Positions 14,548 to 22,404 of a DNA stretch of 24,335 bases are shown here, in pieces. Below the pieces are notes generated by a model. It worked only from the letters and a program-made list of their open reading frames with translations. It had not been told where the DNA came from and did no database searches. Position numbers and translations under genes: made by a program. Every line of letters starts with the position of its first letter. Within the stretch, counting starts at the first letter, position 1. Where the stretch lies: assembly GCA_023415075.1 (NCBI GenBank), contig JAEZLU010000291.1, positions 1-24,335 on the forward strand. Direction: 5' to 3'. The DNA comes from Bacillota bacterium. GTDB lineage: Bacteria; Bacillota; Negativicutes; Sporomusales; UBA7701.

Positions 14548-15687
14548 GTGTTTTCGGCGCAGGCGGAAGAGAACAAGGTCGTATATTTGCTGCAGGGGGA
14601 TGAGTACCGGGATTATTTTGAGGCCGCCAAGGCGGCGATTATTTATCTTGACGCCGGCCTGCGGGTCAAGAATATCAACCGGGAGGCCGAGCGGGTTTTC
14701 GGCCTGAGCCGGCCTCAGGCGCTCAACAGGCGGGCCGATGCCGTTTTTGGCCATTTCGGCGATCGTTTCCTCAAGGTTTTCGCCGTTTCCGAGTACGAGG
14801 ATTTTTACGCGACCAACGTCAAGCTGAAGGTCAACGACCAGGCGGTGTTCGTCCATGTGGATACGCTCAAGCTGCGGGATTCGCAGGGCGAGGTGTTCGG
14901 GGTTATCGTCATCGCCCAGGATATTTCGGCCGTCAAGGCGACGATCAAGCAGATTCAGACAACCCAGATGCTGCTGTCGCTGGGCGAGCTGGCGGCCGGC
15001 GTCGCCCACCATGTGCGGACGCCGCTGACTACGATAAGCGGCTATCTGCAGATAATGATGAAGCGGCTGGAGGACGACCGCTGCAGCGTGGGCCGTGATG
15101 TGCTGGATATGCTGCTGGGCGAGGTGTCGTATATCAATAATGTCGTCAAGGAGCTCGTCTTGTTCGCCAAGCCGCCGGTGAGCCGTCAGCCGGGGGTGAA
15201 TATCAACCGCCTGCTGGAGGATGCCCTTGAGCTTACTTTTCAGGAGCTGGGGAGCGACAAACTGGCGGTCGATAAGGCGCTGGCTGCGGGTCTGCCGACG
15301 GTTTGCGCCGACGCCGGCCTGCTCAAGCAGGCGGTGATGAATGTCCTGCAGAACGCGCAGGAGGCGATGCCCGACCAGGGGACGCTGACTATCCGCACCT
15401 GGCTGCACGGTGAACTGGACATGCTGGTTATCGCGGTCGGCGATAGCGGCGGCGGGGTGGCGCCGCAGATTCTGCCGCGGGTGTTCGAGCCGTTTTACAG
15501 CACCAAGCTGGACCGGATGGGCCTCGGATTGCCGACCGCCCACCGGATAATCAGCGAGCACGGCGGTTTTATCAATATCAGTTCGCAGGAGCGGGTCGGC
15601 ACCAAGGTCCATATTTATTTGCCGGTGGCCGACGAGCGCAGCCGGCAACTGGCGGTGGCCCACCAGCAAATCCTGAATTTGCAGTGA
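14548..15687 (+). CDS. PAS-domain sensor histidine kinase (sporulation-kinase style)
   Basis: This 379-aa soluble kinase has a PAS domain (about 25-130), a HisKA dimerisation domain (about 138-205) and an HATPase_c domain (about 250-370). The phosphorylated histidine is His154 in GVAHHVRTPLTTISGYLQ, a variant of the AHEIRNPLT motif common in Spo0A-phosphorelay kinases. The ATP lid motifs are N-box NVLQNAQEAM, G1 GDSGGGV and G2 GLGLPTAH. There are no membrane segments. GTG 14548 is the first possible start after an in-frame stop at 14539; AAGGGG lies 10 bases upstream. No response regulator is adjacent, so it is an orphan kinase, as phosphorelay kinases often are. The Spo0A-pathway link is inference. 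A strong terminator follows 35 bases downstream. Confidence 0.9.
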   Translation: MFSAQAEENKVVYLLQGDEYRDYFEAAKAAIIYLDAGLRVKNINREAERVFGLSRPQALNRRADAVFGHFGDRFLKVFAVSEYEDFYATNVKLKVNDQAVFVHVDTLKLRDSQGEVFGVIVIAQDISAVKATIKQIQTTQMLLSLGELAAGVAHHVRTPLTTISGYLQIMMKRLEDDRCSVGRDVLDMLLGEVSYINNVVKELVLFAKPPVSRQPGVNINRLLEDALELTFQELGSDKLAVDKALAAGLPTVCADAGLLKQAVMNVLQNAQEAMPDQGTLTIRTWLHGELDMLVIAVGDSGGGVAPQILPRVFEPFYSTKLDRMGLGLPTAHRIISEHGGFINISSQERVGTKVHIYLPVADERSRQLAVAHQQILNLQ

Positions 15688-15722
15688 TGAGGCGGCTGCC
15701 GGTCGCCCGTGGCAATTGACAG

Positions 15723-15763
15723 GCCGCCCCGGCCGCTTCGGTGGTGCGGGGCGGCTTTTATTT
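15723..15763 (+). terminator. Intrinsic terminator after the histidine kinase gene
   Basis: GCCGCCCC (15723-15730) pairs with GGGGCGGC (15748-15755). The intervening bases can fold a second small stem closed by a TTCG tetraloop. TTTTATTT follows at 15756-15763. It separates the kinase from the L,D-transpeptidase gene. Confidence 0.9.
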
Positions 15764-15874
15764 ATCGGCAGGTGCCGTCCAGGGGGCGGCTGGCGGCGCT
15801 GCCATAATTTTTCTGGCATAGCGGCCGCTGCCGGCTTCATATATGTTAGTGCGAATAGCTTAGAGGGGGAAGGG

Positions 15875-17101
15875 GTGCCGTTGGTGGCCGTGCGTGCGGT
15901 TTTATTGGCAGTTCTTTTGCTGCTGGTCTGTCTGCCGGCCGAGGGTCGCCTGAATCCTGATCTGGCGGCGCCGGGCATTGTCATCAATCTGCCCAGCCGG
16001 ACGCTGGAGTTTTATTCAGGCAACAGCCTTGTGAAGGTGTACCGTATCGCCATCGGCAAGCCGTCGACGCCCACCCCGCTGGGCAACTATCACGTGTTTG
16101 AAAAGGAGGTGGATCCTTGGTGGTTTCCTCCCCGCACGGGGGAGGTGGTGCCTTCAGGGCCGGCAAATCCGCTGGGTTATCGCTGGCTGGGGTTTGCGCC
16201 TCTTTACGGCATCCACGGCACCAATGCCCCTTGGGCGATCGGCCTGGCCGTATCGAACGGGTGCGTCAGGATGTACGAGGAGGATGTGGAGGAACTGTTC
16301 GAGGTGGTGCCTCACGGGACGCCCGTCCGGGTCACCTATGACCGGGTGAAGGTGCTGGTGGACGGCCGGGGCGAGGTGTCGGCGGGAATATATCCGGATA
16401 TTTACGGTTACCGGCCGGTGACGGCGGCCGAGGTTTTAAACAGGCTGGCCGCCGTCGGCCTGGCCGGCTTCGTCGGCGAGGAGGAGGCTGCCGGGCTGGT
16501 GGCGGCCGAGGCCGACAGACAGATACCGGTCGCCAGCCTGCATGCCGTGCGGGTCAACGGCAAGCTGCTGAGCGAGCCGGCGGTAACGGTGCGGGAGACG
16601 ATGTATCTGCCGCTGGAGCCGCTGACGGCCGCCCTGGGAGTGAGCATAGTCCGGGATGAGGCGGCCGGGCTTGTGCGGGGGCCGCAGCGGGCGGTGCCGG
16701 CGGTGATGAAAGGCAACCGGCTGTTTGTGACGGCCGCCGATGCCCATATTTTGCTCGGCGGCCAGCAGGAGTGGCTGGCGGCGGCGAATACGCTGGCCGT
16801 CGATGTGGTGGCCGTGTTTGTCAACGGCCGGCCGCTGAAGGCCGACGTCCAGGTGGTGGACGGCGTGCTGGCCCTGCCGCTGGCGGCGGTGACCGAGGCG
16901 GTGGGCCAGCGGCTCGGGTGGACGGCCGACGGGGCGCCGACGGTCCAGGGCAGCCCGGCGCCGTACGCGCTGATCGGCGAGGCGCCCTATATCCAGCTGA
17001 CGAAGATTTACGATGTGTTCAAGGCCTATGTGTATTGGGACCCGGAGAAGCGGACGATTGAGCTGACTTATCCGTATAATGTCAAGGGCGGCAACGATTA
17101 A
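15875..17101 (+). CDS. L,D-transpeptidase with copper-amine-oxidase-like stalk domains
   Basis: This 408-aa exported enzyme probably makes 3-3 crosslinks or other L,D bonds in peptidoglycan. Residues about 1-27 form a signal peptide or membrane anchor (VLLAVLLLLVCLPAEG). The YkuD catalytic domain (about 30-155) contains HGTN with His114 and SNGCVRM with catalytic Cys130. Residues about 215-400 contain two repeats with the signature of Cu-amine-oxidase N-terminal-like domains (VNGKLL...YLPLEPL, then VNGRPL...LALPLAAV), common wall-anchoring stalks in Negativicutes and Clostridia. GTG 15875 was chosen because AGAGGGGGAAGG lies just upstream and the signal sequence starts at once; TTG 15881 or GTG 15884 remain possible. 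Upstream codons in frame encode a non-protein-like stretch. Confidence 0.9.
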   Translation: MPLVAVRAVLLAVLLLLVCLPAEGRLNPDLAAPGIVINLPSRTLEFYSGNSLVKVYRIAIGKPSTPTPLGNYHVFEKEVDPWWFPPRTGEVVPSGPANPLGYRWLGFAPLYGIHGTNAPWAIGLAVSNGCVRMYEEDVEELFEVVPHGTPVRVTYDRVKVLVDGRGEVSAGIYPDIYGYRPVTAAEVLNRLAAVGLAGFVGEEEAAGLVAAEADRQIPVASLHAVRVNGKLLSEPAVTVRETMYLPLEPLTAALGVSIVRDEAAGLVRGPQRAVPAVMKGNRLFVTAADAHILLGGQQEWLAAANTLAVDVVAVFVNGRPLKADVQVVDGVLALPLAAVTEAVGQRLGWTADGAPTVQGSPAPYALIGEAPYIQLTKIYDVFKAYVYWDPEKRTIELTYPYNVKGGND

Positions 17102-17104
17102 AGA

Positions 17105-17228
17105 AAGGCTGAAGATAAACTTCGCCTAGCGGCGTTGTTCCTCGGGTCGCTTGCTTGCGTACGGCATATGTACGCGGCGCGGCGCGACCCTCCGGTACGC
17201 CTTGCTATGCTCGTTTCTCTTCAGCCTT
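17105..17228. repeat. Large nested hairpin repeat (REP/MITE-like, 124 bases)
   Basis: The ends AAGGCTGAAGA (17105-17115) and TCTTCAGCCTT (17218-17228) are perfect 11-base inverted repeats. Inside, GGGTCGC (17144-17150) pairs with GCGACCC (17184-17190), and at the tip GCGTAC (17157-17162) pairs with GTACGC (17170-17175) around GGCATAT. It begins three bases after the L,D-transpeptidase stop. There is no T-tract, so it is not a standard terminator. The nested layout resembles dispersed palindromic elements. Only one copy is in the window, so the repeat status is inferred. Confidence 0.5.
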
Positions 17229-17278
17229 GAGTAATTTGGTCCTTATAGAGAGAGCGCGAATGTATAAACCGATAATGA

Positions 17279-17473
17279 TTAGATTTTGCAGTCGACCTTG
17301 TCGGCAGTCACGAGGCATTGGTCTTTGCCGGCTTTCCCGGCCGGCCGGGGGGCTTTCTTTTTGGCGGGAGGCTTGCGGGGAGGGCGCTCTTCGGCGCCAA
17401 CCGGCTGCACGCGGTAGGTTTTGAGGCCGCTGATGGGGGCGATGGGCTGGACGCGGTCCAGATCGTCGGCCAT
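17279..17473 (-). CDS. Small basic hypothetical protein (64 aa)
   Basis: The 64-aa product opens with a well-ordered stretch (DDLDRVQPIAPISGLKTYRV), passes through a Pro/Lys/Arg-rich linker (about 32-50) and ends with a short tail containing two cysteines (QCLVTADKVDCKI). No family is recognised. ATG 17473 was chosen because GGCAGGTG lies 9 bases upstream on its strand; an in-frame extension to 17557 runs through a hairpin and encodes an Arg-rich stretch, so it is unlikely. It is divergent from polA and convergent with the L,D-transpeptidase. Confidence 0.6.
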   Translation of the reverse strand: MADDLDRVQPIAPISGLKTYRVQPVGAEERPPRKPPAKKKAPRPAGKAGKDQCLVTADKVDCKI

Positions 17474-17541
17474 AATAAAGCACCTGCCTTTTTTTCGTTC
17501 CCGGGGTAATGGTTCGCCGCGGCGGCGGCGTTCACCTTTTG

Positions 17542-17573
17542 CCGCGAAAAGGGCCACATAACCTTTTTCGCGG
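17542..17573. promoter_or_regulatory. Hairpin in the divergent region between the small basic gene and polA
   Basis: CCGCGAAAA (17542-17550) and TTTTCGCGG (17565-17573) are perfect 9-base inverted repeats; GG/CC pairs can extend the stem with one bulge. Neither side has a T-tract, so it is a leader structure or operator, not a terminator. Confidence 0.4.
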
Positions 17574-17595
17574 ATTGAAAAACTAGAGAGGGATT

Positions 17596-17612
17596 TTGGC
17601 TATACTAGCCAA
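17596..17612. promoter_or_regulatory. Palindrome overlapping the putative polA -10 region
   Basis: TTGGCTA (17596-17602), spacer TAC, TAGCCAA (17606-17612) form a perfect palindrome. TATACT (17601-17606) within it resembles a -10 box; the nearest -35-like TTGAAA (17575-17580) is 20 bases away, which is too far for a good sigma-A promoter. It may be an operator or a small hairpin. Confidence 0.35.
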
Positions 17613-17656
17613 TATTATTAAAGTTACAGCATCTTTTTTGTTTGAGGAGTGGGGAC

Positions 17657-20278
17657 ATGCCCGGCAAGTTTGTGATAATTGACGGCAGCAGCCTGGTGCA
17701 CCGGGCTTTTTATGCCCTGCCGCTGCTGACGACGGCCACCGGCCAGTATACGAACGCTGTTTATGGCTTTACGACCATGCTGATAAAGCTGCTGGCCGAT
17801 ATCAAGCCAGATGGGGTGGCGGTGGCTTTCGACAAAAGCCGGGTCACCTTCCGCAACGCGAGTTACGCCGAGTACAAGGCCCACCGCAAGCCGACGCCGC
17901 GCGAGCTGACCGAGCAGTTTCCCCTGGTGCAGGAGCTGCTGCGGGCTTTCGGCATCGCCGCGCTGGAGGAGGCCGGCTTTGAGGCCGACGATATCATCGG
18001 CACGCTGGCCTGCCAGGCCGCCAAGGCCGGCCAGGAGGTCATCATCGTGACCGGCGACCGTGACGCCCTGCAGCTGATCGGGCCGGCGACCAAGGTGCTG
18101 CTTACCCGCAAGGGGATTTCGGAGGTGGCGATGTTCGACCGCGAGGCGCTGTACGCCCACTACGGGGTGACGCCCGAGCAGGTTACCGACCTCAAGGGGC
18201 TGATGGGCGACACCTCGGATAATATCCCCGGCGTTCCGGGGGTGGGCGAGAAGACGGCCACCAAGCTGATCGCCGAGTTCGGCTCGCTGGAGAATGTGCT
18301 GGCCAACGTCGACAAGGTGTCTGGGGCCAAGCTGCAGGAGAAGCTGCGGGACAACGTCGAACTGGCGCTACTGTCGAAGAAGCTGGCGACCATCGAGTGC
18401 AATATGCCGCTGGCGGACGCGCCGGCCGACTATGCGATGCGGCCGGATGTGCCCAGGGTGCGCGAGCTTTTTACAGCCTTCGAGTTCAAGAGCCTGCTGG
18501 CCAAGGTCGGCAATATTTTCCCGGGAGCCGCGGCGGACGCGGTCGCCGCGCCGATGCCGGCGGCGCCGCCGGCGGCGGTGATTGCCGGCGAGGCCGGGAC
18601 GGCGATGGCTGCCGCTCGCAGCAGCGGTCGGCTGTGCTGCTGGCCGGTGACGGCGGGGGCGGTGCCCTCGGTGGCGCTGGCCGGCCTGGCGGTGGCCGGG
18701 GGCAGCGGTGGCGTATATATTCCGGCGACGGCTGCAGACTGGCCGGAGGTGCTGGCCGTGCTGGCCGACCCCGGCGTGGCTAAGGTGACCCATGACGCCA
18801 AGACGCTGGCCCACGCCTGCCTGGCGGCCGGAGTACGGCTGGCCGGACTGGCTTTCGATACCCGGCTGGCGGCTTATCTCCTCGACCCGACGGCCAGCGA
18901 TTACCCGCTGGCGGTCCTGACGGAGAAATATCTCGGGCAGGCGACAGGCTGGCCGGAGAAGGAGTGGCGGGACAAGCCCGAGTATGCCGCCTGGGCGGCG
19001 GCCCGCACCTGCGGGCTGTGGCCGCTGATGGCCGAGCGCCTGCGGGCCGACGGGCTGGAGAAACTGTACTATGAGCTGGAACTGCCGCTGGTATCTGTGC
19101 TGGCGGCGATGGAGCATACCGGCATCAAGGTGGATATGGACAGCCTGGCGGCGATGGCCGGCGAGATCGGCCGCAAGGTCGACCAACTGCTAATGGAGAT
19201 ATACAGGATCGCCGGCGAGGAGTTCAACGTAAACTCGACCAAGCAGCTTGGCTTCATCCTTTTCGAGAAGCTGGGGCTGCCTGTGCAGAAGAAAACCAAG
19301 ACCGGCTATTCGACCGATGCCGAGGTGCTGGAGAAGCTGGCCGGCGAGCATCCGTTGATTGACAAACTGCTGGAGTACCGGATGCTCACCAAGCTGAAGT
19401 CGACCTACCTTGACGCTATGCCGGCCTTGATCAGCCCGGCCAGCGGCCGGGTGCATACGAGCTTCAATCAGACGGTGACGGCCACCGGCCGGCTGTCGAG
19501 TTCCGACCCTAACCTGCAGAATATTCCGGTCCGCACCGAGGCCGGCCGCAAGATCCGCGAGCTGTTCGTGCCGGATGCCGGCTATGATGAGCTGTTGTCG
19601 GCCGATTACTCGCAGATCGAGCTCAGGATACTTGCCCATATGGCGGCCGATACCAGCCTTATCGAAGCTTTCCGCCAGAACCGCGATATCCATACGGCCA
19701 CGGCGGCCGAGGTATTCGGCGTGGCTGAGGACGCGGTGACGCCCATCTTGCGGTCGCGGGCCAAGGCGGTCAACTTCGGCATCGTCTACGGCATCAGCGA
19801 CTACGGCCTGTCGCGCGACCTGGGGGTCGGCCGCAAGGAGGCCGGCGAGTACATTGACAGTTACTTCGCCCGCTATCCGGGAGTGAAGCGGTATATCGAC
19901 GAGACGGTCGCCGCGGCCCGCGGCCAGGGGTTTGTGACGACGATGTTCGGCCGGCGCCGCTATCTGCCGGAGATCGCCAGCAGCAATTTCAACCAGCGGT
20001 CGTTCGCCGAGCGGACGGCGATGAATACGCCCATCCAGGGGACGGCGGCCGATATAATCAAGAAAGCCATGGTGGAGGTTTACCGTCGCCTCGAGGCCAC
20101 CGGCCTGAAAAGCCGCCTGCTGTTGCAGGTCCACGACGAACTGGTGCTGGAGGTGGTGGCGGCTGAGCGCGACAAGGTGACGACAATCGTCCGCGAGGCC
20201 ATGGAGGGGGCGGCCAGCCTGGCCGTGCCGCTGGTAACCGACGTGAAATTCGGGAAAAACTGGGCTGAGGCCAAATGA
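17657..20278 (+). CDS. polA: DNA polymerase I
   Basis: This 873-aa enzyme fills gaps in repair and Okazaki-fragment processing. Residues 1-about 290 are the 5'-3' exonuclease/flap domain (FVIIDGSSLVHRAFYA, AFDKS, GDRDALQL, GDTSDNIPGVPGVGEKTA). Residues about 310-480 are the 3'-5' exonuclease-like fold but lack the metal-binding DxE motif, so proofreading is probably lost, as in Bacillus-type Pol I. Residues about 490-873 are the polymerase: motif A DYSQIELR (Asp650), motif B RSRAKAVNFGIVYGIS and motif C HDE (Asp827-Glu828). ATG 17657 has GAGGAG 7 bases upstream; the frame opens earlier at TTG 17642, which overlaps that Shine-Dalgarno. mutM follows after 12 bases. Confidence 0.97.
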   Translation: MPGKFVIIDGSSLVHRAFYALPLLTTATGQYTNAVYGFTTMLIKLLADIKPDGVAVAFDKSRVTFRNASYAEYKAHRKPTPRELTEQFPLVQELLRAFGIAALEEAGFEADDIIGTLACQAAKAGQEVIIVTGDRDALQLIGPATKVLLTRKGISEVAMFDREALYAHYGVTPEQVTDLKGLMGDTSDNIPGVPGVGEKTATKLIAEFGSLENVLANVDKVSGAKLQEKLRDNVELALLSKKLATIECNMPLADAPADYAMRPDVPRVRELFTAFEFKSLLAKVGNIFPGAAADAVAAPMPAAPPAAVIAGEAGTAMAAARSSGRLCCWPVTAGAVPSVALAGLAVAGGSGGVYIPATAADWPEVLAVLADPGVAKVTHDAKTLAHACLAAGVRLAGLAFDTRLAAYLLDPTASDYPLAVLTEKYLGQATGWPEKEWRDKPEYAAWAAARTCGLWPLMAERLRADGLEKLYYELELPLVSVLAAMEHTGIKVDMDSLAAMAGEIGRKVDQLLMEIYRIAGEEFNVNSTKQLGFILFEKLGLPVQKKTKTGYSTDAEVLEKLAGEHPLIDKLLEYRMLTKLKSTYLDAMPALISPASGRVHTSFNQTVTATGRLSSSDPNLQNIPVRTEAGRKIRELFVPDAGYDELLSADYSQIELRILAHMAADTSLIEAFRQNRDIHTATAAEVFGVAEDAVTPILRSRAKAVNFGIVYGISDYGLSRDLGVGRKEAGEYIDSYFARYPGVKRYIDETVAAARGQGFVTTMFGRRRYLPEIASSNFNQRSFAERTAMNTPIQGTAADIIKKAMVEVYRRLEATGLKSRLLLQVHDELVLEVVAAERDKVTTIVREAMEGAASLAVPLVTDVKFGKNWAEAK

Positions 20279-20290
20279 CGGAGGACAATC

Positions 20291-21115
20291 ATGCCAGAAA
20301 TGCCGGAAGTCGAAACAATCCGCCGCACGCTTACCGACAAGGTGACAGGCAAACGGATCGCCAGCGTGGAGGTGCTGCTGCCGCGGCTTATCAAGTGGCC
20401 GACAGCCGAGCAGTTCCGGGCGATGGTCACCGACGTGACCATAAGCCGCCTGGCCCGCCGCGGTAAGTATCTGCTGTTTTACCTGGACAACGGCTATGTG
20501 ATGGTTGTCCATCTGCGCATGACCGGCCGCCTGTATTATATCAAGAAGGGAACGCCCCATGACCGCTTCACCAGGGTGGTTTTCACGCTGGCGGACGGCG
20601 ACGCCCTGCTGTACGCCGACAGCCGGACGCTGGGAACGCTGTACGCCCTGCCGGACGACGAGCTGTGGCGGATAGCCGGCCTGGCCAGCCTCGGCCCCGA
20701 GCCGCTGTCGGCAGAGTTTACGCTGGATTATTTCCGGGAGACGGTGACCGGCCGCAAGGGGACGATCAAGGGCCTGCTGCTGAAACAGGAGCTGATCGGC
20801 GGTCTCGGCAATATCTATGTGGATGAGGCCCTGGCCCTGGCTGGCGTCCATCCCGAGCGGGTCGCCGCCAGCCTCACGGAGGAGGAGGCGTCCAGACTGT
20901 ATACGGCGGTCAACGCAGTGATCGCCCAGGGCATCGAGCATGGCGGCACGACTTTCCGCGACTACCGCGACGGTGAGGGCCAAAAGGGCAGCAACCAGGA
21001 CCATCTGCAGGTTTACGGCCGGAAAAACGAGGCCTGTCGCCGCTGCGGCACGCCGATAGCCAAGACGGAAGTGGCCGGCCGCGGGACGCATTTTTGTCCG
21101 CACTGCCAGCACTGA
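20291..21115 (+). CDS. mutM: Formamidopyrimidine-DNA glycosylase (8-oxoguanine repair)
   Basis: This 274-aa base-excision repair enzyme removes 8-oxoguanine and formamidopyrimidines and nicks the strand. It opens with MPEMPEVETIRR, so after Met removal the N-terminal proline is the catalytic nucleophile and the next Glu the acid. Lys59 in RRGKYLL corresponds to the conserved catalytic lysine. The C-terminal zinc finger has Cys249, Cys252, Cys269 and Cys272. GGAGG lies 6 bases before ATG 20291. It sits between polA and coaE in tight spacing, a common grouping. Confidence 0.97.
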   Translation: MPEMPEVETIRRTLTDKVTGKRIASVEVLLPRLIKWPTAEQFRAMVTDVTISRLARRGKYLLFYLDNGYVMVVHLRMTGRLYYIKKGTPHDRFTRVVFTLADGDALLYADSRTLGTLYALPDDELWRIAGLASLGPEPLSAEFTLDYFRETVTGRKGTIKGLLLKQELIGGLGNIYVDEALALAGVHPERVAASLTEEEASRLYTAVNAVIAQGIEHGGTTFRDYRDGEGQKGSNQDHLQVYGRKNEACRRCGTPIAKTEVAGRGTHFCPHCQH

Positions 21116-21129
21116 GAAGGGGGAGACCC

Positions 21130-21732
21130 ATGCGGATAATCGGCTTGACCGGCGGCATCGCCAGCGGTAAGAGCACGGTGAGCGGGATGCTGCGGCAGCT
21201 AGGGGCCCGGGTGGTCGATATCGACGCCATCGCCCGCCAGGTGGTAGCCCCCGGCGAGCCGGCCTGGCACGAAGTGGTCGACTGGCTGGGACAGCCCTAC
21301 CTGCTGGCTGATGACAATCTCGACCGCCGCATGGTGGCCGACCTGGTATTCGCTGACCGCGAGGCTCGCGCCAGGCTGGAAGCGATAACCCATCCCCGCA
21401 TCGGCGAGGCGGTCGAGCGGGCGGTGGCGACGGCGCGCCAGGACGGCCTGACGGCCCTGGTGCTCGACGTGCCGCTTTTGTTCGAGGCCGGCTGGGCGGA
21501 CCGGGTCGACGAGGTCTGGGTAGTGTACGCCGCCGACGCCGCCCGCCTTGCAAGGCTGCAGGCGCGCGACCAGCTGGACCGGCCGGCGGCCGAGGCCAGG
21601 TTCGCGGCCCAGCTCAGTCTGGACGAGAAAGTGCGGCGGGCGTCGGTGGTAATCGACAACAGCAAGGATATTGAAAACACCGGGCGCCAGGTGGCGGCGG
21701 CGTGGCGGCGGCTGACGGCCGCCGGCGAATAA
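21130..21732 (+). CDS. coaE: Dephospho-CoA kinase
   Basis: This 200-aa P-loop kinase phosphorylates the 3'-hydroxyl of dephospho-CoA in the last step of coenzyme A synthesis. The Walker A loop is GLTGGIASGKST at 5-16. Further matches are DIDAIARQVV (substrate-binding Asp), HPRI and the LLFEAGW segment with the R-rich lid (ARLARLQARDQL). ATG 21130 follows AAGGGGGAG at normal spacing; an in-frame start at 21094 would overlap mutM and add a non-conserved extension. It is 14 bases downstream of mutM. Confidence 0.96.
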   Translation: MRIIGLTGGIASGKSTVSGMLRQLGARVVDIDAIARQVVAPGEPAWHEVVDWLGQPYLLADDNLDRRMVADLVFADREARARLEAITHPRIGEAVERAVATARQDGLTALVLDVPLLFEAGWADRVDEVWVVYAADAARLARLQARDQLDRPAAEARFAAQLSLDEKVRRASVVIDNSKDIENTGRQVAAAWRRLTAAGE

Positions 21733-21794
21733 GCGTCATTTATCGCCGCCTTGGCACATACGTTGTAGCAAGTGCGATTAACGGAGTGGTTACC

Positions 21795-22364
21795 ATGAAA
21801 ATTAAGAGGTCGTTGCCTGTCCTGCTGCTTGTGCTTTGCGCAGGGCTGATGGCCGGCTATTTGATATATCACAGCGACTGGTTTCAGAAGAAGTACGTTT
21901 ACCCTTTCCCGTTTCAGGAAAAGGTGTTTCGCTATGCCACCGAGTATGAGGTCGACCCTTATTTGATCGTCGCCGTCGTCCGCACCGAGAGCAAATTCCT
22001 GCCGGCCGCCAGATCGCCCAAAGGGGCAAGGGGCCTTATGCAGATGATGCCCGAGACCGGGCAATGGGTGGCCGGCGAACTCAATGTCGGCGGCTTCACG
22101 GCCGATATGCTGAGCGACCCGGAAACAAACATCCGCTTCGGTACCTGGTACCTGGCGTCGCTCCGCAAGGAGTTTAAAAACAACGATATCCTGGTGCTGG
22201 CAGCCTATAACGGCGGCCGGGGCAATGTCAAGCAGTGGATGCGCCAGCTCGGCTGGAGCGATGATTTCCGCGACGTCGAGACCATACCCTATCGCGAGAC
22301 CAGGGAGTATGTGATAAGGGTCATTGAAGCACGGGAGCGGTACCAGGAGCTTTACGGGCAATAG
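21795..22364 (+). CDS. Membrane-anchored lytic transglycosylase (SLT family)
   Basis: This 189-aa enzyme cleaves the MurNAc-GlcNAc bond of peptidoglycan with formation of 1,6-anhydro-MurNAc. Residues about 6-25 (LPVLLLVLCAGLMAGYLIY) form an N-terminal anchor or uncleaved signal. The Slt domain starts near 40. The catalytic glutamate is Glu65 in VVRTESKF, followed by GLMQMMPET and the AAYNGG motif. ATG 21795 has GGAG upstream. The gap of 62 bases after coaE suggests co-transcription. It is short for the family, with no LysM or extra domain. Confidence 0.93.
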   Translation: MKIKRSLPVLLLVLCAGLMAGYLIYHSDWFQKKYVYPFPFQEKVFRYATEYEVDPYLIVAVVRTESKFLPAARSPKGARGLMQMMPETGQWVAGELNVGGFTADMLSDPETNIRFGTWYLASLRKEFKNNDILVLAAYNGGRGNVKQWMRQLGWSDDFRDVETIPYRETREYVIRVIEARERYQELYGQ

Positions 22365-22368
22365 CCTG

Positions 22369-22387
22369 CCGCCGGAGGTTGCGGCGG
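22369..22387 (+). promoter_or_regulatory. Small hairpin between the lytic transglycosylase and lipoprotein genes
   Basis: CCGCCG (22369-22374), loop GAGGTTG, CGGCGG (22382-22387). It starts five bases after the stop codon and has no T-tract. It could protect the upstream message or attenuate read-through into the lipoprotein gene. Confidence 0.3.
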
Positions 22388-22404
22388 TAAAATGAGGTTT
22401 GGGA

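Noticed and set aside
19190..21553. Long minus-strand open frame of 787 codons across polA, mutM and coaE
   Set aside because: It crosses three certain genes on the opposite strand and gives an Arg/Gln/Gly-rich sequence without domains.
21751..21767. Sigma-54 promoter (TTGGCACATACGTTGTA) before the lytic transglycosylase
   Set aside because: It differs from the consensus at the G after TGGCAC and at the essential GC of the -12 element, and the gene looks co-transcribed with coaE.
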